Under the pieces are notes generated by a model that did not search any database, was not told the origin of the DNA, and worked only from the letters and a program-made list of their open reading frames with translations. From the NCBI GenBank assembly GCA_963753815.1, contig CAVWDU010000003.1, forward strand, positions 558,001 to 622,000: DNA of 64,000 nt, written 5' to 3'. Source of the stretch: CAVWDU01 sp963753815 (GTDB lineage: Bacteria; Pseudomonadota; Gammaproteobacteria; Pseudomonadales; Halieaceae). A program made the position numbers and the translations under genes. How positions within the stretch are numbered: the stretch's first letter is position 1; the number at the start of each line of letters is the position of its first letter. This document shows, piece after piece, positions 8,762-17,409 of the stretch.

Positions 8762-9078
8762 GCATGCCTGAGCGCCTGCACACCCCCGCCGAGAAAGGCG
8801 CCCCACAGACCCGGTCAGCATCGGTGTCACCCCTGCGTGAAGCCGTCACGCGAACCGTCAGCGAGTACCTGCAGCAGCTCGACGGCCAGCTTTCCACGGA
8901 GGTCTACCAGATGGTGCTCGCCGAAGTGGAGGCTCCCCTCCTCGAGCAGATCATGGCATACACCGGCAATAACCAGACCAAGGCGTCACTGATGCTGGGG
9001 CTCAATCGGGGCACCCTGCGCAAGAAGCTCAAACAGTACGACCTGCTCGGCAACGGCCGCGCCCGGAGCGGACGATGA
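8758..9078 (+). CDS. fis: Nucleoid-associated DNA-bending protein Fis
   Basis: A growth-phase regulator and DNA bender that acts as a dimer. The 106-residue protein includes the N-terminal dimer region and the C-terminal helix-turn-helix NQTKASLMLGLNRGTLRKKL, closely matching Fis. It starts within the last codons of dusB and its own end overlaps purH by 4 bases. The dusB-fis pairing is a reliable context marker. The N-terminus is slightly longer than the E. coli protein; an internal ATG at codon 3 would change little. Confidence 0.95.
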   Translation: MSMPERLHTPAEKGAPQTRSASVSPLREAVTRTVSEYLQQLDGQLSTEVYQMVLAEVEAPLLEQIMAYTGNNQTKASLMLGLNRGTLRKKLKQYDLLGNGRARSGR

Positions 9079-10649
9079 CCGACACCCATCCGGTCCGCAT
9101 CAAACGTGCACTGCTGAGTGTTTCAGACAAGACCGGCATCGTGGAATTCGCCCGCGCGTTGAGCGAAATGGGAGTGGAGTTGATTTCCACGGGCGGAACC
9201 TGGCGCCTGCTGAATGAGCACGGCCTGAACGTGATCGAGGTGGCGGATTACACCGGCTTCCCCGAGATGATGGACGGCCGCGTCAAGACACTGCACCCCA
9301 AAGTCCATGGCGGCATATTGGCGAGGCGGGGCGTGGACGAGCCCGTCATGGAGGAACACGGCATCGCCCCCATCGACATGGTGGTGGTCAACCTTTATCC
9401 CTTCGAGGCCACCGTCGCCGACCCGGACTGCACGCGCGAGGACGCTGTCGAGAACATCGACATCGGTGGGCCGACCATGGTCCGGGCCGCCGCCAAGAAT
9501 CATGCAGCAGTGACCATCGTGGTCAACGCGGCAGATTACGCCGACGTCACCGCCGAGATGGCGGATAACGACGGCGCCACCCTGCTCGCGACCCGGTTCG
9601 ACCTCGCCATTCGCGCCTATGAACATACGGCGGCCTATGACGGCGCCATCGCCAACTACTTCGGCCGCCATGTTCCGGGGGGCAGCGAAGCGTTTCCACG
9701 CACGTTCAATACCCAGTTTCACCGGGTGGAAGAGATGCGTTACGGTGAAAACCCCCACCAGAAAGCCGCCTTCTACGTCGAGCGCGATCTCCCCCCGGGC
9801 TCTATTGCCGGCGCCACGCAATTACAGGGTAAGGCGCTGTCTTACAACAATGTCGCCGACACCGACGCCGCACTGGAGTGCGTAAAGAGCTTCGAGCAAC
9901 CCGCCTGCGTGATTGTAAAGCACGCCAACCCCTGTGGTGTGGCAGTCGCGGCGACGATCAGGGAAGCCTACGACCTCGCGTTCGCTACCGACCCCGAGTC
10001 GGCCTTTGGCGGGATTATCGCCTTCAACCGGCCACTCGACGCCGACACGGCCGCGGCCATCGTCGAACGCCAGTTCGTCGAGGTGATTATCGCCCCGGGC
10101 GTCGACGCCACCGCAGCCACGGCCGTTGCCGCCAAGAAAAACGTCCGCCTGCTCAATTCGGGAGACTGGGGGCCGCTGCAACCCGCCCTCGATTACAAAC
10201 GTGTCAACGGCGGCCTGCTGGTCCAGGACCGGGACGTCGAGCTGCTCGCCGACTCGGGGCTCAGGATCGTGTCCCGGCGACAGCCCAGCGAGCAACAGAT
10301 AAAGGACCTGGTGTTTGCCTGGAAGGTGGCCGCTTTCGTCAAGTCGAACGCCATCGTGTATGCCCGCCACGGTCAGACCGTGGGCGTGGGTGCGGGCCAG
10401 ATGAGCCGCATCAATTCCGCCCGCATCGCCGCCATCAAGGCGGAACACGCGGGCCTCGAGGTCCGTGGCTCGGTGATGGCCTCCGATGCTTTCTTCCCCT
10501 TCCGGGACGGTATCGACAGCGCCGGCCAAGCCGGCATCGCCGCCGTGATTCAGCCGGGTGGTTCGATCCGCGACGAGGAAGTGATCGCCGCGGCGGACGA
10601 ACACGATATGGCGATGGTGTTCACCGGCGTGCGCCACTTCAGGCACTAG
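9075..10649 (+). CDS. purH: Bifunctional AICAR formyltransferase / IMP cyclohydrolase
   Basis: Catalyses the last two steps of IMP synthesis. In 524 residues the N-terminal cyclohydrolase domain (MGS-like fold, opening RALLSVSDKTGIVEFA, with LISTGGT) is followed by the formyltransferase domain, which carries the KHANPCGVA active-site loop. The full family length is present. The start codon overlaps the end of fis by 4 bases (ATGA), so purine synthesis is tied to the dusB-fis message. Confidence 0.97.
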   Translation: MTDTHPVRIKRALLSVSDKTGIVEFARALSEMGVELISTGGTWRLLNEHGLNVIEVADYTGFPEMMDGRVKTLHPKVHGGILARRGVDEPVMEEHGIAPIDMVVVNLYPFEATVADPDCTREDAVENIDIGGPTMVRAAAKNHAAVTIVVNAADYADVTAEMADNDGATLLATRFDLAIRAYEHTAAYDGAIANYFGRHVPGGSEAFPRTFNTQFHRVEEMRYGENPHQKAAFYVERDLPPGSIAGATQLQGKALSYNNVADTDAALECVKSFEQPACVIVKHANPCGVAVAATIREAYDLAFATDPESAFGGIIAFNRPLDADTAAAIVERQFVEVIIAPGVDATAATAVAAKKNVRLLNSGDWGPLQPALDYKRVNGGLLVQDRDVELLADSGLRIVSRRQPSEQQIKDLVFAWKVAAFVKSNAIVYARHGQTVGVGAGQMSRINSARIAAIKAEHAGLEVRGSVMASDAFFPFRDGIDSAGQAGIAAVIQPGGSIRDEEVIAAADEHDMAMVFTGVRHFRH

Positions 10650-10717
10650 GGTACCTCTGAAGAATGGCAATCCGCCCCGCTGAGCGGTGCGGTCCCAAAC
10701 CACACGGAAAATCGGCG

Positions 10718-12019
10718 ATGAAAGTACTGATTATCGGCGGCGGTGGCCGCGAGCATGCACTGGCCTGGAAGACGTCGCGCTCTCCACGGGTCAGTACGGT
10801 GTACGTCGCACCCGGAAATGCGGGAACAGCGGCGGAGAGCGGCATCGAGAACGTGCCCCTGGACCCCATGGATTTCGATGCGCTTGCCGACTTCGTGACC
10901 GCCAACGACGTCGCGCTGACCCTGGTCGGCCCGGAAGCGCCGCTGGTGGCGGGTATTGTCGATCACTTCGAGGCGAAGGGCCTGCGCTGCTTCGGCCCGC
11001 GCCGGGGCGCGGCACAGCTCGAGGGTTCCAAGGCCTTCACCAAGGATTTCCTGGCCCGGCACGACATCCCCACCGCGGCCTATGCCAATTTCACCGAAGT
11101 GGAACCGGCACTCGCCTACCTGCGGGAGCGTGGCGCGCCGATCGTTATCAAGGCGGACGGACTCGCAGCGGGCAAGGGTGTGATCGTCGCCACCTCACTG
11201 GCGGAGGCCGAGGCCGCGGTGCACGACATGCTCTCCGGCAATGCCTTCGGCGATGCCGGCTGCCGTGTTGTCATCGAGGAATTCCTTACCGGCGAAGAGG
11301 CCAGCTTCATCGTCATGGTCGATGGTGAGCACATCCTGCCGATGGCGACGTCACAGGACCACAAGCGCATCGGCGAAGGGGACACCGGGCCCAACACGGG
11401 TGGCATGGGGGCCTACTCCCCGGCCCCGGTGGTCGACCGGGCCACCCACGACAGGATCATGCGCGATGTCATCGAACCCACGGTACGCGGCATGGCGAGC
11501 GAGGGTAACCCGTACACCGGCTTTTTGTATGCCGGGCTGATGATTACGCCGGCCGGCGAACCCCGGGTGATCGAGTACAACTGCCGTTTCGGCGACCCGG
11601 AAACACAGCCGATCATGATGCGCCTCCAGTCAGACCTCGTCGGGCTGTGCGAAGCGGCGCTGGACAAGCAACTGGACCGGGCGCAGGTCGAGTGGGACAG
11701 TCGCTGCGCCATCGGCGTGGTGCTGGCCGCCGAGGGCTATCCGGGCAGCTACGCGAAGGGACGGCCCATTACCGGCCTCGATACGGATTTCGGCGAGACG
11801 GTAACGGTCTTCCATGCGGGAACAACCCTGGAGGGCGACCAGGTGGTCACCAGCGGTGGCCGCGTCCTGTGCGTTACCGCACTGGGCGATGATATTGCCG
11901 CCGCGCGCGAGGCCTGCTACGAGGCGGCCGGGCAGCTGCACTGGGACGGGGTCACCCTGCGTCGCGACATTGGTTGGCGGGCGCTGGCACGTTATAGTAA
12001 CGAAGATAGACAGCCCTGA
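10718..12019 (+). CDS. purD: Phosphoribosylamine-glycine ligase (GAR synthetase)
   Basis: Second step of purine synthesis, joining glycine to phosphoribosylamine with ATP. The true start is the ATG opening MKVLIIGGGGREHALAW; the open frame begins 54 bases earlier. The 433-residue protein has the N-domain, the ATP-grasp region with ADGLAAGKGV, and the metal-binding NCRFGDPETQ motif. It follows purH after 68 bases. Confidence 0.96.
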   Translation: MKVLIIGGGGREHALAWKTSRSPRVSTVYVAPGNAGTAAESGIENVPLDPMDFDALADFVTANDVALTLVGPEAPLVAGIVDHFEAKGLRCFGPRRGAAQLEGSKAFTKDFLARHDIPTAAYANFTEVEPALAYLRERGAPIVIKADGLAAGKGVIVATSLAEAEAAVHDMLSGNAFGDAGCRVVIEEFLTGEEASFIVMVDGEHILPMATSQDHKRIGEGDTGPNTGGMGAYSPAPVVDRATHDRIMRDVIEPTVRGMASEGNPYTGFLYAGLMITPAGEPRVIEYNCRFGDPETQPIMMRLQSDLVGLCEAALDKQLDRAQVEWDSRCAIGVVLAAEGYPGSYAKGRPITGLDTDFGETVTVFHAGTTLEGDQVVTSGGRVLCVTALGDDIAAAREACYEAAGQLHWDGVTLRRDIGWRALARYSNEDRQP

Positions 12020-12032
12020 CAGGAGTAATCGG

Positions 12033-12683
12033 ATGCATCGACCTCGACGCCTGTCGCTGATCGACCGACTGCTGAGCGAAGCCGACAGCGCACTGCGCAC
12101 CCTCAACAACAGCGGCGGCCACAACGCCGCCAGACCATCACCCGCCGCCGGCCACGGCGAAGCGGAACTGGCGCCGGACGAACGCAAACACGTGGCCGGG
12201 CTGATGCGCGTCAACCATACGGGGGAGGTGTGCGCGCAGGCGCTGTACCAGGGCCAGGCGCTCACCGCCCGGCTACCCGACATCAGGCGCGAGATGGAGC
12301 AGGCAGCCGCAGAGGAGGTCGACCACCTGGTCTGGTGCGAGGAGCGTCTGCGTGAACTCGACAGCCCGACCAGCGTGCTCAATCCCGTCTGGTACGCGGC
12401 CTCCTTCGCCCTGGGTGCGCTGGCCGGCGCCATCGGCGACAACGTCAGCCTCGGGTTCGTGGCGGCCACCGAGGAGCGGGTCAGCCAACATCTGCGCGAC
12501 CACCTGCAGCAACTGCCCGAGCAGGATCACAAGTCCCAGTTGATTCTGCAGCAGATGCTGGAAGATGAAGAAAGGCACGGCGAAAATGCGCTGGCAGCAG
12601 GGGGTACGGAATTCCCTGACCGGGTCAAAAAAGCCATGACCGGGGTCTCACGGCTGATGACCGAAACCAGCTACCGCATCTAG
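12033..12683 (+). CDS. coq7: Demethoxyubiquinone hydroxylase Coq7
   Basis: Di-iron hydroxylase for the penultimate step of ubiquinone synthesis. A protein of 216 residues starting at the ATG after AGGAG. It contains the paired iron-ligand motifs of the family: MRVNHTGEVCAQALYQGQ, EEVDHLVWCEERL, and the C-terminal repeat with EERHGENA. Like the Pseudomonas and Neisseria forms it has an N-terminal extension. In P. aeruginosa coq7 also lies near the OsmC gene and vfr, as here. Confidence 0.95.
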   Translation: MHRPRRLSLIDRLLSEADSALRTLNNSGGHNAARPSPAAGHGEAELAPDERKHVAGLMRVNHTGEVCAQALYQGQALTARLPDIRREMEQAAAEEVDHLVWCEERLRELDSPTSVLNPVWYAASFALGALAGAIGDNVSLGFVAATEERVSQHLRDHLQQLPEQDHKSQLILQQMLEDEERHGENALAAGGTEFPDRVKKAMTGVSRLMTETSYRI

Positions 12684-12689
12684 AGCCCC

Positions 12690-13115
12690 TCAGGCGGCGT
12701 CTTCGACTACCTCATAGCTGTGGGAAATCTCGACGCCGGCGGCGCCGAGCATGATCGAGGCCGAGCAGTACTTTTCAGCAGACAGCTCCACGGCCCGCCT
12801 GACCTGGGTGTCCTTCAAAGCCCTGCCGGTGACCACGAAGTGCATCGCTATGCGGGTGAACACCGCAGGCACTGCGTCGGCGCGTTCGGCGTCCATCTCC
12901 ACGCGACAATCGACCACCTGCTGGCGTGCCTTGCGCAGCATCGCCATGACATCGTAGGCCGAGCAACCGCCCACACCCAGCAGCAGCGCCTCCATCGGGC
13001 GAACACCGAGATTACGCCCGCCCTGCTCGGCGGCCCCGTCCATCACCAGGGTGTGACCACTGCCGGATTCTCCCAGGAACATGGCCCCGTCCACCCACTT
13101 CACCGTCGCCTGCAT
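12690..13115 (-). CDS. OsmC family protein
   Basis: A 141-residue thiol-dependent peroxidase-like fold. The helix with GGCSAYDVMAML holds the first redox Cys and SAEKYCSASIML the second, both in the OsmC positions. It resembles the YhfA subgroup, and yhfA is likewise adjacent to crp in E. coli. Members detoxify organic peroxides, though YhfA-type function is not established. It is convergent with coq7 (6 bases apart) and divergent from crp. Confidence 0.85.
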   Translation of the reverse strand: MQATVKWVDGAMFLGESGSGHTLVMDGAAEQGGRNLGVRPMEALLLGVGGCSAYDVMAMLRKARQQVVDCRVEMDAERADAVPAVFTRIAMHFVVTGRALKDTQVRRAVELSAEKYCSASIMLGAAGVEISHSYEVVEDAA

Positions 13116-13295
13116 TCACAGCCCCTCCAACGCGCTGAGGGCGCAGTGTAATGGATAAGACCGGGCGGCGCATACCCACCTGCGCGCGCTGCCTTTTCCG
13201 CAGGAAAGCCCAGATTGCGGCTGAAACTGTACCCGCGACTGGGTTAAACTTGTAAAAAATCCTGACACCCGGGGTTCGAAGCAAGGAGCAGTCCA

Positions 13296-13940
13296 TTGAT
13301 CAAGCCACAGGTCATCAACGCCATTCCCAACGTCGAGCAGTTCCTGCGCCACTGCCAGCGTCGTGACTACCGCGCCAAGAGCGAGATACTGACCGAGGGC
13401 ACCCTGAGTGACACGCTGTACCTGATTCTGGACGGCTCCGTGTCGGTGATGGTCGAGGACGACGAAGACCCCGACCACAAGATGGTCGTCGCCTACCTCA
13501 ACCCGGGGGACTTTTTCGGCGAAATGGGCCTGTTCACCACCGATGGAGAGATGCGCAGCGCGGCCATCGTGGCCAAGAACCAGTGCGAAGTGGCAGAGAT
13601 CTCCTACGAGCGCTTTCACCAGATTCGCAGCCAGTTCCCCGATATCCTGTTCGCCATCGCGCGCCAGATAAACCTGAGACTGCGGCAGACCACCCTCAAG
13701 CTAAAAAACCTCGCCTTCGTCGACGTCGCCGGCCGCATCGCCCACACCCTGCTGGATCTCTGCAAGGAACCGGACGCGATGACCCACCCTGACGGGATGC
13801 AGATCAAGATCACCCGTCAGGAACTGGGTAAAATTGTCGGGTGCTCCCGCGAAATGGCAGGCCGGGTGCTGAAATCGCTGGAAGAGGATGGACTGATCTC
13901 CGTCGCCGGCAAGACCATCGTCGTCTTCGGGACGCGCTAG
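13296..13940 (+). CDS. crp: cAMP-responsive regulator of the CRP/Vfr type
   Basis: A global transcription regulator of 214 residues. The N-terminal cAMP domain contains the phosphate-binding cassette GEMGLF followed by RSAAIVAK, the Arg-Ser pair that contacts cAMP. The C-terminal helix-turn-helix is VGCSREMAGRVLKSLEEDG, nearly the CRP recognition helix, so CRP-like sites (TGTGA-N6-TCACA) are expected targets. The start codon is TTG, with AAGGAG 7 bases before it; no better start exists downstream. Position next to OsmC and trpC matches vfr in Pseudomonas. Confidence 0.94.
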   Translation: MIKPQVINAIPNVEQFLRHCQRRDYRAKSEILTEGTLSDTLYLILDGSVSVMVEDDEDPDHKMVVAYLNPGDFFGEMGLFTTDGEMRSAAIVAKNQCEVAEISYERFHQIRSQFPDILFAIARQINLRLRQTTLKLKNLAFVDVAGRIAHTLLDLCKEPDAMTHPDGMQIKITRQELGKIVGCSREMAGRVLKSLEEDGLISVAGKTIVVFGTR

Positions 13941-14069
13941 CCGGCGTAAAAGGGTGGCTCAGCCGACATCGCAGGGCGCGGGCAATAGGCCGACAATCCC
14001 TGTTGACCGCGGGAAATTCGGCGGTTGTTCGGCCATTGTTGCCGTGTCCCGCGCGGGTCCGGGGCTGTT

Positions 14070-14894
14070 TTAACTGGCGGCCCTAAACAGCTCGCCCAAC
14101 CTCTCCCCGGGATCGGCGGCACGCATAAACGTCTCGCCGACAAGAAATGCATGCACACCGCGTTCGCGCATGCGCTCAACATCGTCCCGGCTGTGAATCC
14201 CGCTCTCGGTAATCGCGAGGCGGTCCTCCGGTACGCGCGGCAGCAGGTCCAGAGTCACCTGCAGACTCGTGTCGAAGCTGCGCAGGTCGCGGTTATTGAC
14301 CCCGACCAGCGGCGTATCGAGCGCCAGCGCGCGCTCCAGTTCTGCCTCGTCGTGGACTTCGACCAGCACATCGAGGCCTACTTCACGCGCGCAGTGCTCC
14401 AGTTCCAACAGCTGGCCATCTGACAGGGCCGCCACAATCAACAACACCGCGTCGGCGCCGATGGCACGCGCCTCAACCACCTGGTACGGATCCAGCGTGA
14501 AGTCCTTCCGCAACACCGGCAGGTCACAGGCCGCCCGCGCCTGACGGAGGTATTCGTCCGAGCCCTGAAAGAAATCGATATCGGTCAGGACGGACAAGCA
14601 GGTCGCACCGCCGCGCGCATAACTGGTCGCGATCTGTACGGGATCGAAGTCGGCGCGGATAACACCCTTGCTCGGCGAGGCCTTCTTCGCCTCGGCGATA
14701 ACCGCGGCATCGCCAGCGGCGACCGCCCGCACCAGCGCCGCCGCGAACCCCCGCGCGGGCGCCTGCTCCCGAATGCCCGCCTCGAGGCTCGCCAGCCCGC
14801 GCACGGCCGAGCGTTCGCGCACCTCTTCGCGCTTGCGGGCGAGTATCTCGCGCAGAAACGCGGGCCCGCGCTGAGTACCGGAATGGGCCATCAC
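14070..14894 (-). CDS. trpC: Indole-3-glycerol-phosphate synthase
   Basis: Ring closure step of tryptophan synthesis. A stand-alone TIM-barrel enzyme of 274 residues, not fused to TrpF. It shows the opening ILARKREEV, the catalytic KKASPSKGVI, LRKDFTLDPYQV and the VGVNNRDLRSF strand, then the phosphate-binding SESG-equivalent ITESGIHSRDD. It overlaps trpD by 4 bases (ATGA) and is the last gene of the minus-strand trp operon, convergent with crp. Confidence 0.96.
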   Translation of the reverse strand: MMAHSGTQRGPAFLREILARKREEVRERSAVRGLASLEAGIREQAPARGFAAALVRAVAAGDAAVIAEAKKASPSKGVIRADFDPVQIATSYARGGATCLSVLTDIDFFQGSDEYLRQARAACDLPVLRKDFTLDPYQVVEARAIGADAVLLIVAALSDGQLLELEHCAREVGLDVLVEVHDEAELERALALDTPLVGVNNRDLRSFDTSLQVTLDLLPRVPEDRLAITESGIHSRDDVERMRERGVHAFLVGETFMRAADPGERLGELFRAAS

Positions 14895-15934
14895 GACTCT
14901 CCCTGCTTCATCATCTGGGTGAAATCGACGAACTCCTTGAGCTTTTCCCTAGCCTGCCCGCTGGCGATGATATCCTCGGCCATGGCGACGCCGTCCGCGA
15001 GGGTCACCGCAATGCCGCTGACGTAGATACAGGCGCCGGCATTGAGGGCAATGATCGAGGCCGCCTTGCGCGCCAGGCGCTCGTCGCGCCCCGACAATGC
15101 CGAGCGGATCAACGCCGCGGACTCACCACTGCTGGTAACCGCCAGCCCATCGAGACTCTGCCGCTCCATGCCAACGTCTTCAGGACAGAGCCGGTAGCTG
15201 CTGATGCTGCCCGCTTTCAGTTCGGTCACTTCGGTGGGACTCGCGATTGACACTTCATCGAGGCCATCGGCGGCATGCACCACCATCACGTGCTCACTGC
15301 CAAGGGCCTGCAGCACCTGAGCCAACGGCTCACAGAGCTCGGGGGCGAAAACACCGACGAGCTGCCGTTTGACCCCCGCCGGATTGGTCAGCGGCCCCAG
15401 AATATTGAACAGCGTACGCATCCCCAGTTCCCGGCGCGGGCCGACGGCGTGGCGCATGGCGCGGTGATGCGCCGGCGCAAACATGAACCCCACCCCGACC
15501 TCCACGATTGCCCGGGCCACCTGGCGCGGGGACAGGTCGAGCGGGACACCCAGGTATTCGAGTACGTCGGAACTGCCGCTGGTGCTGGAGACGGAGCGGT
15601 TGCCGTGCTTGGCGACCTGGGCACCGGCAGCCGCGGTGACGAAGCTCGCAGCGGTCGAGACATTGAACAGGTTGGCGCCGTCGCCGCCGGTACCCACCAG
15701 GTCGACGAGGTGGTCACCGGTCACATCGACCGGGGTGGCCATCTCCCGCATCACCTGTGCCGCGCCGGCAATCTCCGCAGGGGTCTCACCCTTCATGCGC
15801 AGGGCGACCAGGAGTGCGCCGATCTGGGCGTCCGTGGCGCCGCCGGACATGACTTCGCGCATGACCGCCGCTGTCTCATCGCGGCTGAGGTCCCGTTTTG
15901 TGACCAGTTGTTCCAGCGCCTCTTGAATCTTCAT
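14891..15934 (-). CDS. trpD: Anthranilate phosphoribosyltransferase
   Basis: Adds phosphoribose to anthranilate. Length 347 residues. The PRPP-binding motif GTGGDGANLFNVST, the KHGNRSVSSTSGSSD anthranilate/PRPP segment, and LGPLTNPAGVKRQ are all in place. It lies between trpG (11 bases upstream) and trpC (4-base overlap) and is part of the trpG-trpD-trpC run. Confidence 0.97.
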   Translation of the reverse strand: MKIQEALEQLVTKRDLSRDETAAVMREVMSGGATDAQIGALLVALRMKGETPAEIAGAAQVMREMATPVDVTGDHLVDLVGTGGDGANLFNVSTAASFVTAAAGAQVAKHGNRSVSSTSGSSDVLEYLGVPLDLSPRQVARAIVEVGVGFMFAPAHHRAMRHAVGPRRELGMRTLFNILGPLTNPAGVKRQLVGVFAPELCEPLAQVLQALGSEHVMVVHAADGLDEVSIASPTEVTELKAGSISSYRLCPEDVGMERQSLDGLAVTSSGESAALIRSALSGRDERLARKAASIIALNAGACIYVSGIAVTLADGVAMAEDIIASGQAREKLKEFVDFTQMMKQGES

Positions 15935-15945
15935 CCGCTTCGTCC

Positions 15946-16524
15946 CTACTGTTCGAGAAAATTCCGCAGCAAATCATGCCCGTGATCGGTGAGGATCGAT
16001 TCCGGGTGAAACTGGACACCCTCCAGCGCCAAGCCTCGGTGGCGGATGCCCATGATCTCGTCCACACCCCCCTCCGGCGTGCAGGTCCAGGCCGTTACTT
16101 CCAGGCAGTCGGGCAACGTATCACGGGCCACGACCAGACTGTGATAGCGAGTCGCCTCAAACGGCTGGCTCAAGCCCCGGAAAACACCCTCACCGCGATG
16201 GTGTATCGGCGACGTCTTGCCGTGCATGACCTGCCTCGCGCGAACCACCTCACCACCATAGACCTGCCCGATACACTGGTGGCCGAGGCAGATACCCAGA
16301 ATCGGCAACTCACCCGCGTAGCGCTCGATGACCGCCATGGAGATGCCCGCCTGGTCGGGAGTGCAGGGCCCGGGTGAAATCACGATCCGCGTCGGGCGCA
16401 GCTCATTGATCGCCGACGGTAAAATCTCGTCATTGCGCACGACATGAACATCCTCGCCGAGCTCTCCGAGATACTGCACGATGTTATACGTGAAAGAATC
16501 GTAATTATCGATCATCAGCAACAT
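15946..16524 (-). CDS. trpG: Anthranilate/aminodeoxychorismate synthase, glutamine amidotransferase subunit
   Basis: Supplies ammonia from glutamine to TrpE and probably also to PabB, as in many Pseudomonas-like bacteria with one amphibolic subunit. The start was set at ATG of MLLMIDNYDSFTYN, giving 192 residues. The class I amidotransferase triad is visible: Cys in GICLGHQCIGQ, and His and Glu in VQFHPES. Upstream, a methyltransferase gene separates it from trpE. Confidence 0.95.
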   Translation of the reverse strand: MLLMIDNYDSFTYNIVQYLGELGEDVHVVRNDEILPSAINELRPTRIVISPGPCTPDQAGISMAVIERYAGELPILGICLGHQCIGQVYGGEVVRARQVMHGKTSPIHHRGEGVFRGLSQPFEATRYHSLVVARDTLPDCLEVTAWTCTPEGGVDEIMGIRHRGLALEGVQFHPESILTDHGHDLLRNFLEQ

Positions 16525-16644
16525 GGTGTACCCCGCCAATGGAGACAGATTGAACCGACGACAGCGCACGGCGAGCGCCCGGCCGCAGCCGGCGACGGTT
16601 GTAGCCGTTCACGGCCCCCACCCTGCCGACGAGCTGGAACACTG

Positions 16645-17361
16645 CTACCCACGGAAAACGTGCTCGAGGCGGTCTGCCGGCCCCATCGCGATGATCGACT
16701 TGGTTAAAAGCAGCAAGCGTTCGCGCTTCACGATCGCATCGGGGAACAGTTCCCTGACACCCCGCCGGTCGATCAGGTTGATGGACTCCACGCGCGCGTA
16801 GGCGTCGGACAGCGTCGCCGACTTCTCCAGAAACCCGACCCCCCACCACGTCAATAGTCGTGCCCTCAGCGGGAGCGGCAGCCAGTGCACGAACAGCGCG
16901 CCAAAATGGGGCTCGACAGGGAACCACTGGTTCGGCGTCTGTACGTAGTAGTAGCGGCCGACCCGTCGCAGCTCGCCGGCGAAGCGCAGCATCTGGGAAA
17001 AACTGCCCACGTGTTCGACCACCGAATTCGAGTGCGCGATGTCGTAGCTGTCGTCTTCGATGGTGTTGAGGTCGCACCCATCTCCACAGTGATAGGTGAA
17101 CGTGCCAATAGCGGGAACGTTGCTATCCTGCCCACCGCCTTCAGGGTGCTCCAGGTTGGAGACCGTAATCTCACACCGCCTGAGAAGCTCGGGCGCCATC
17201 AACTGCCAGTAGACGGCCGTACCCCCGACGTCGAAAATGCGGCAGCGTTCCTGTCGACTCAACACGTCGCGCACCATCGCCTCGACCCGGCGGAACCGCT
17301 TGCGACGAAAACGCGAGCCCAACGAGTGCGGATTCGAGTAATCCCTGAGTGATTCAAGCAT
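16645..17361 (-). CDS. SAM-dependent methyltransferase between trpE and trpG
   Basis: A class I methyltransferase of 238 residues. Motif I is IFDVGGTAVYWQL, the acidic second-strand end is VSNLEHPEG, and the post-motif region DDSYDIAHSNSVVEHVG is typical of small-molecule or lipid methyltransferases. The C-terminal half (PFWAL-like PHFGALFVHWLPLPLRARLL) suggests a membrane-associated or sugar/lipid substrate, but this is inference. It is on the same strand as the trp genes, 48 bases after trpE and 120 before trpG. It is not a known tryptophan gene, so it looks inserted in the operon. Confidence 0.8.
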   Translation of the reverse strand: MLESLRDYSNPHSLGSRFRRKRFRRVEAMVRDVLSRQERCRIFDVGGTAVYWQLMAPELLRRCEITVSNLEHPEGGGQDSNVPAIGTFTYHCGDGCDLNTIEDDSYDIAHSNSVVEHVGSFSQMLRFAGELRRVGRYYYVQTPNQWFPVEPHFGALFVHWLPLPLRARLLTWWGVGFLEKSATLSDAYARVESINLIDRRGVRELFPDAIVKRERLLLLTKSIIAMGPADRLEHVFRG

Positions 17362-17409
17362 CCGACTGTCTCCTCGAATCCTGAGCGGCCGGCCGATACG
17401 CCCGGCGAC

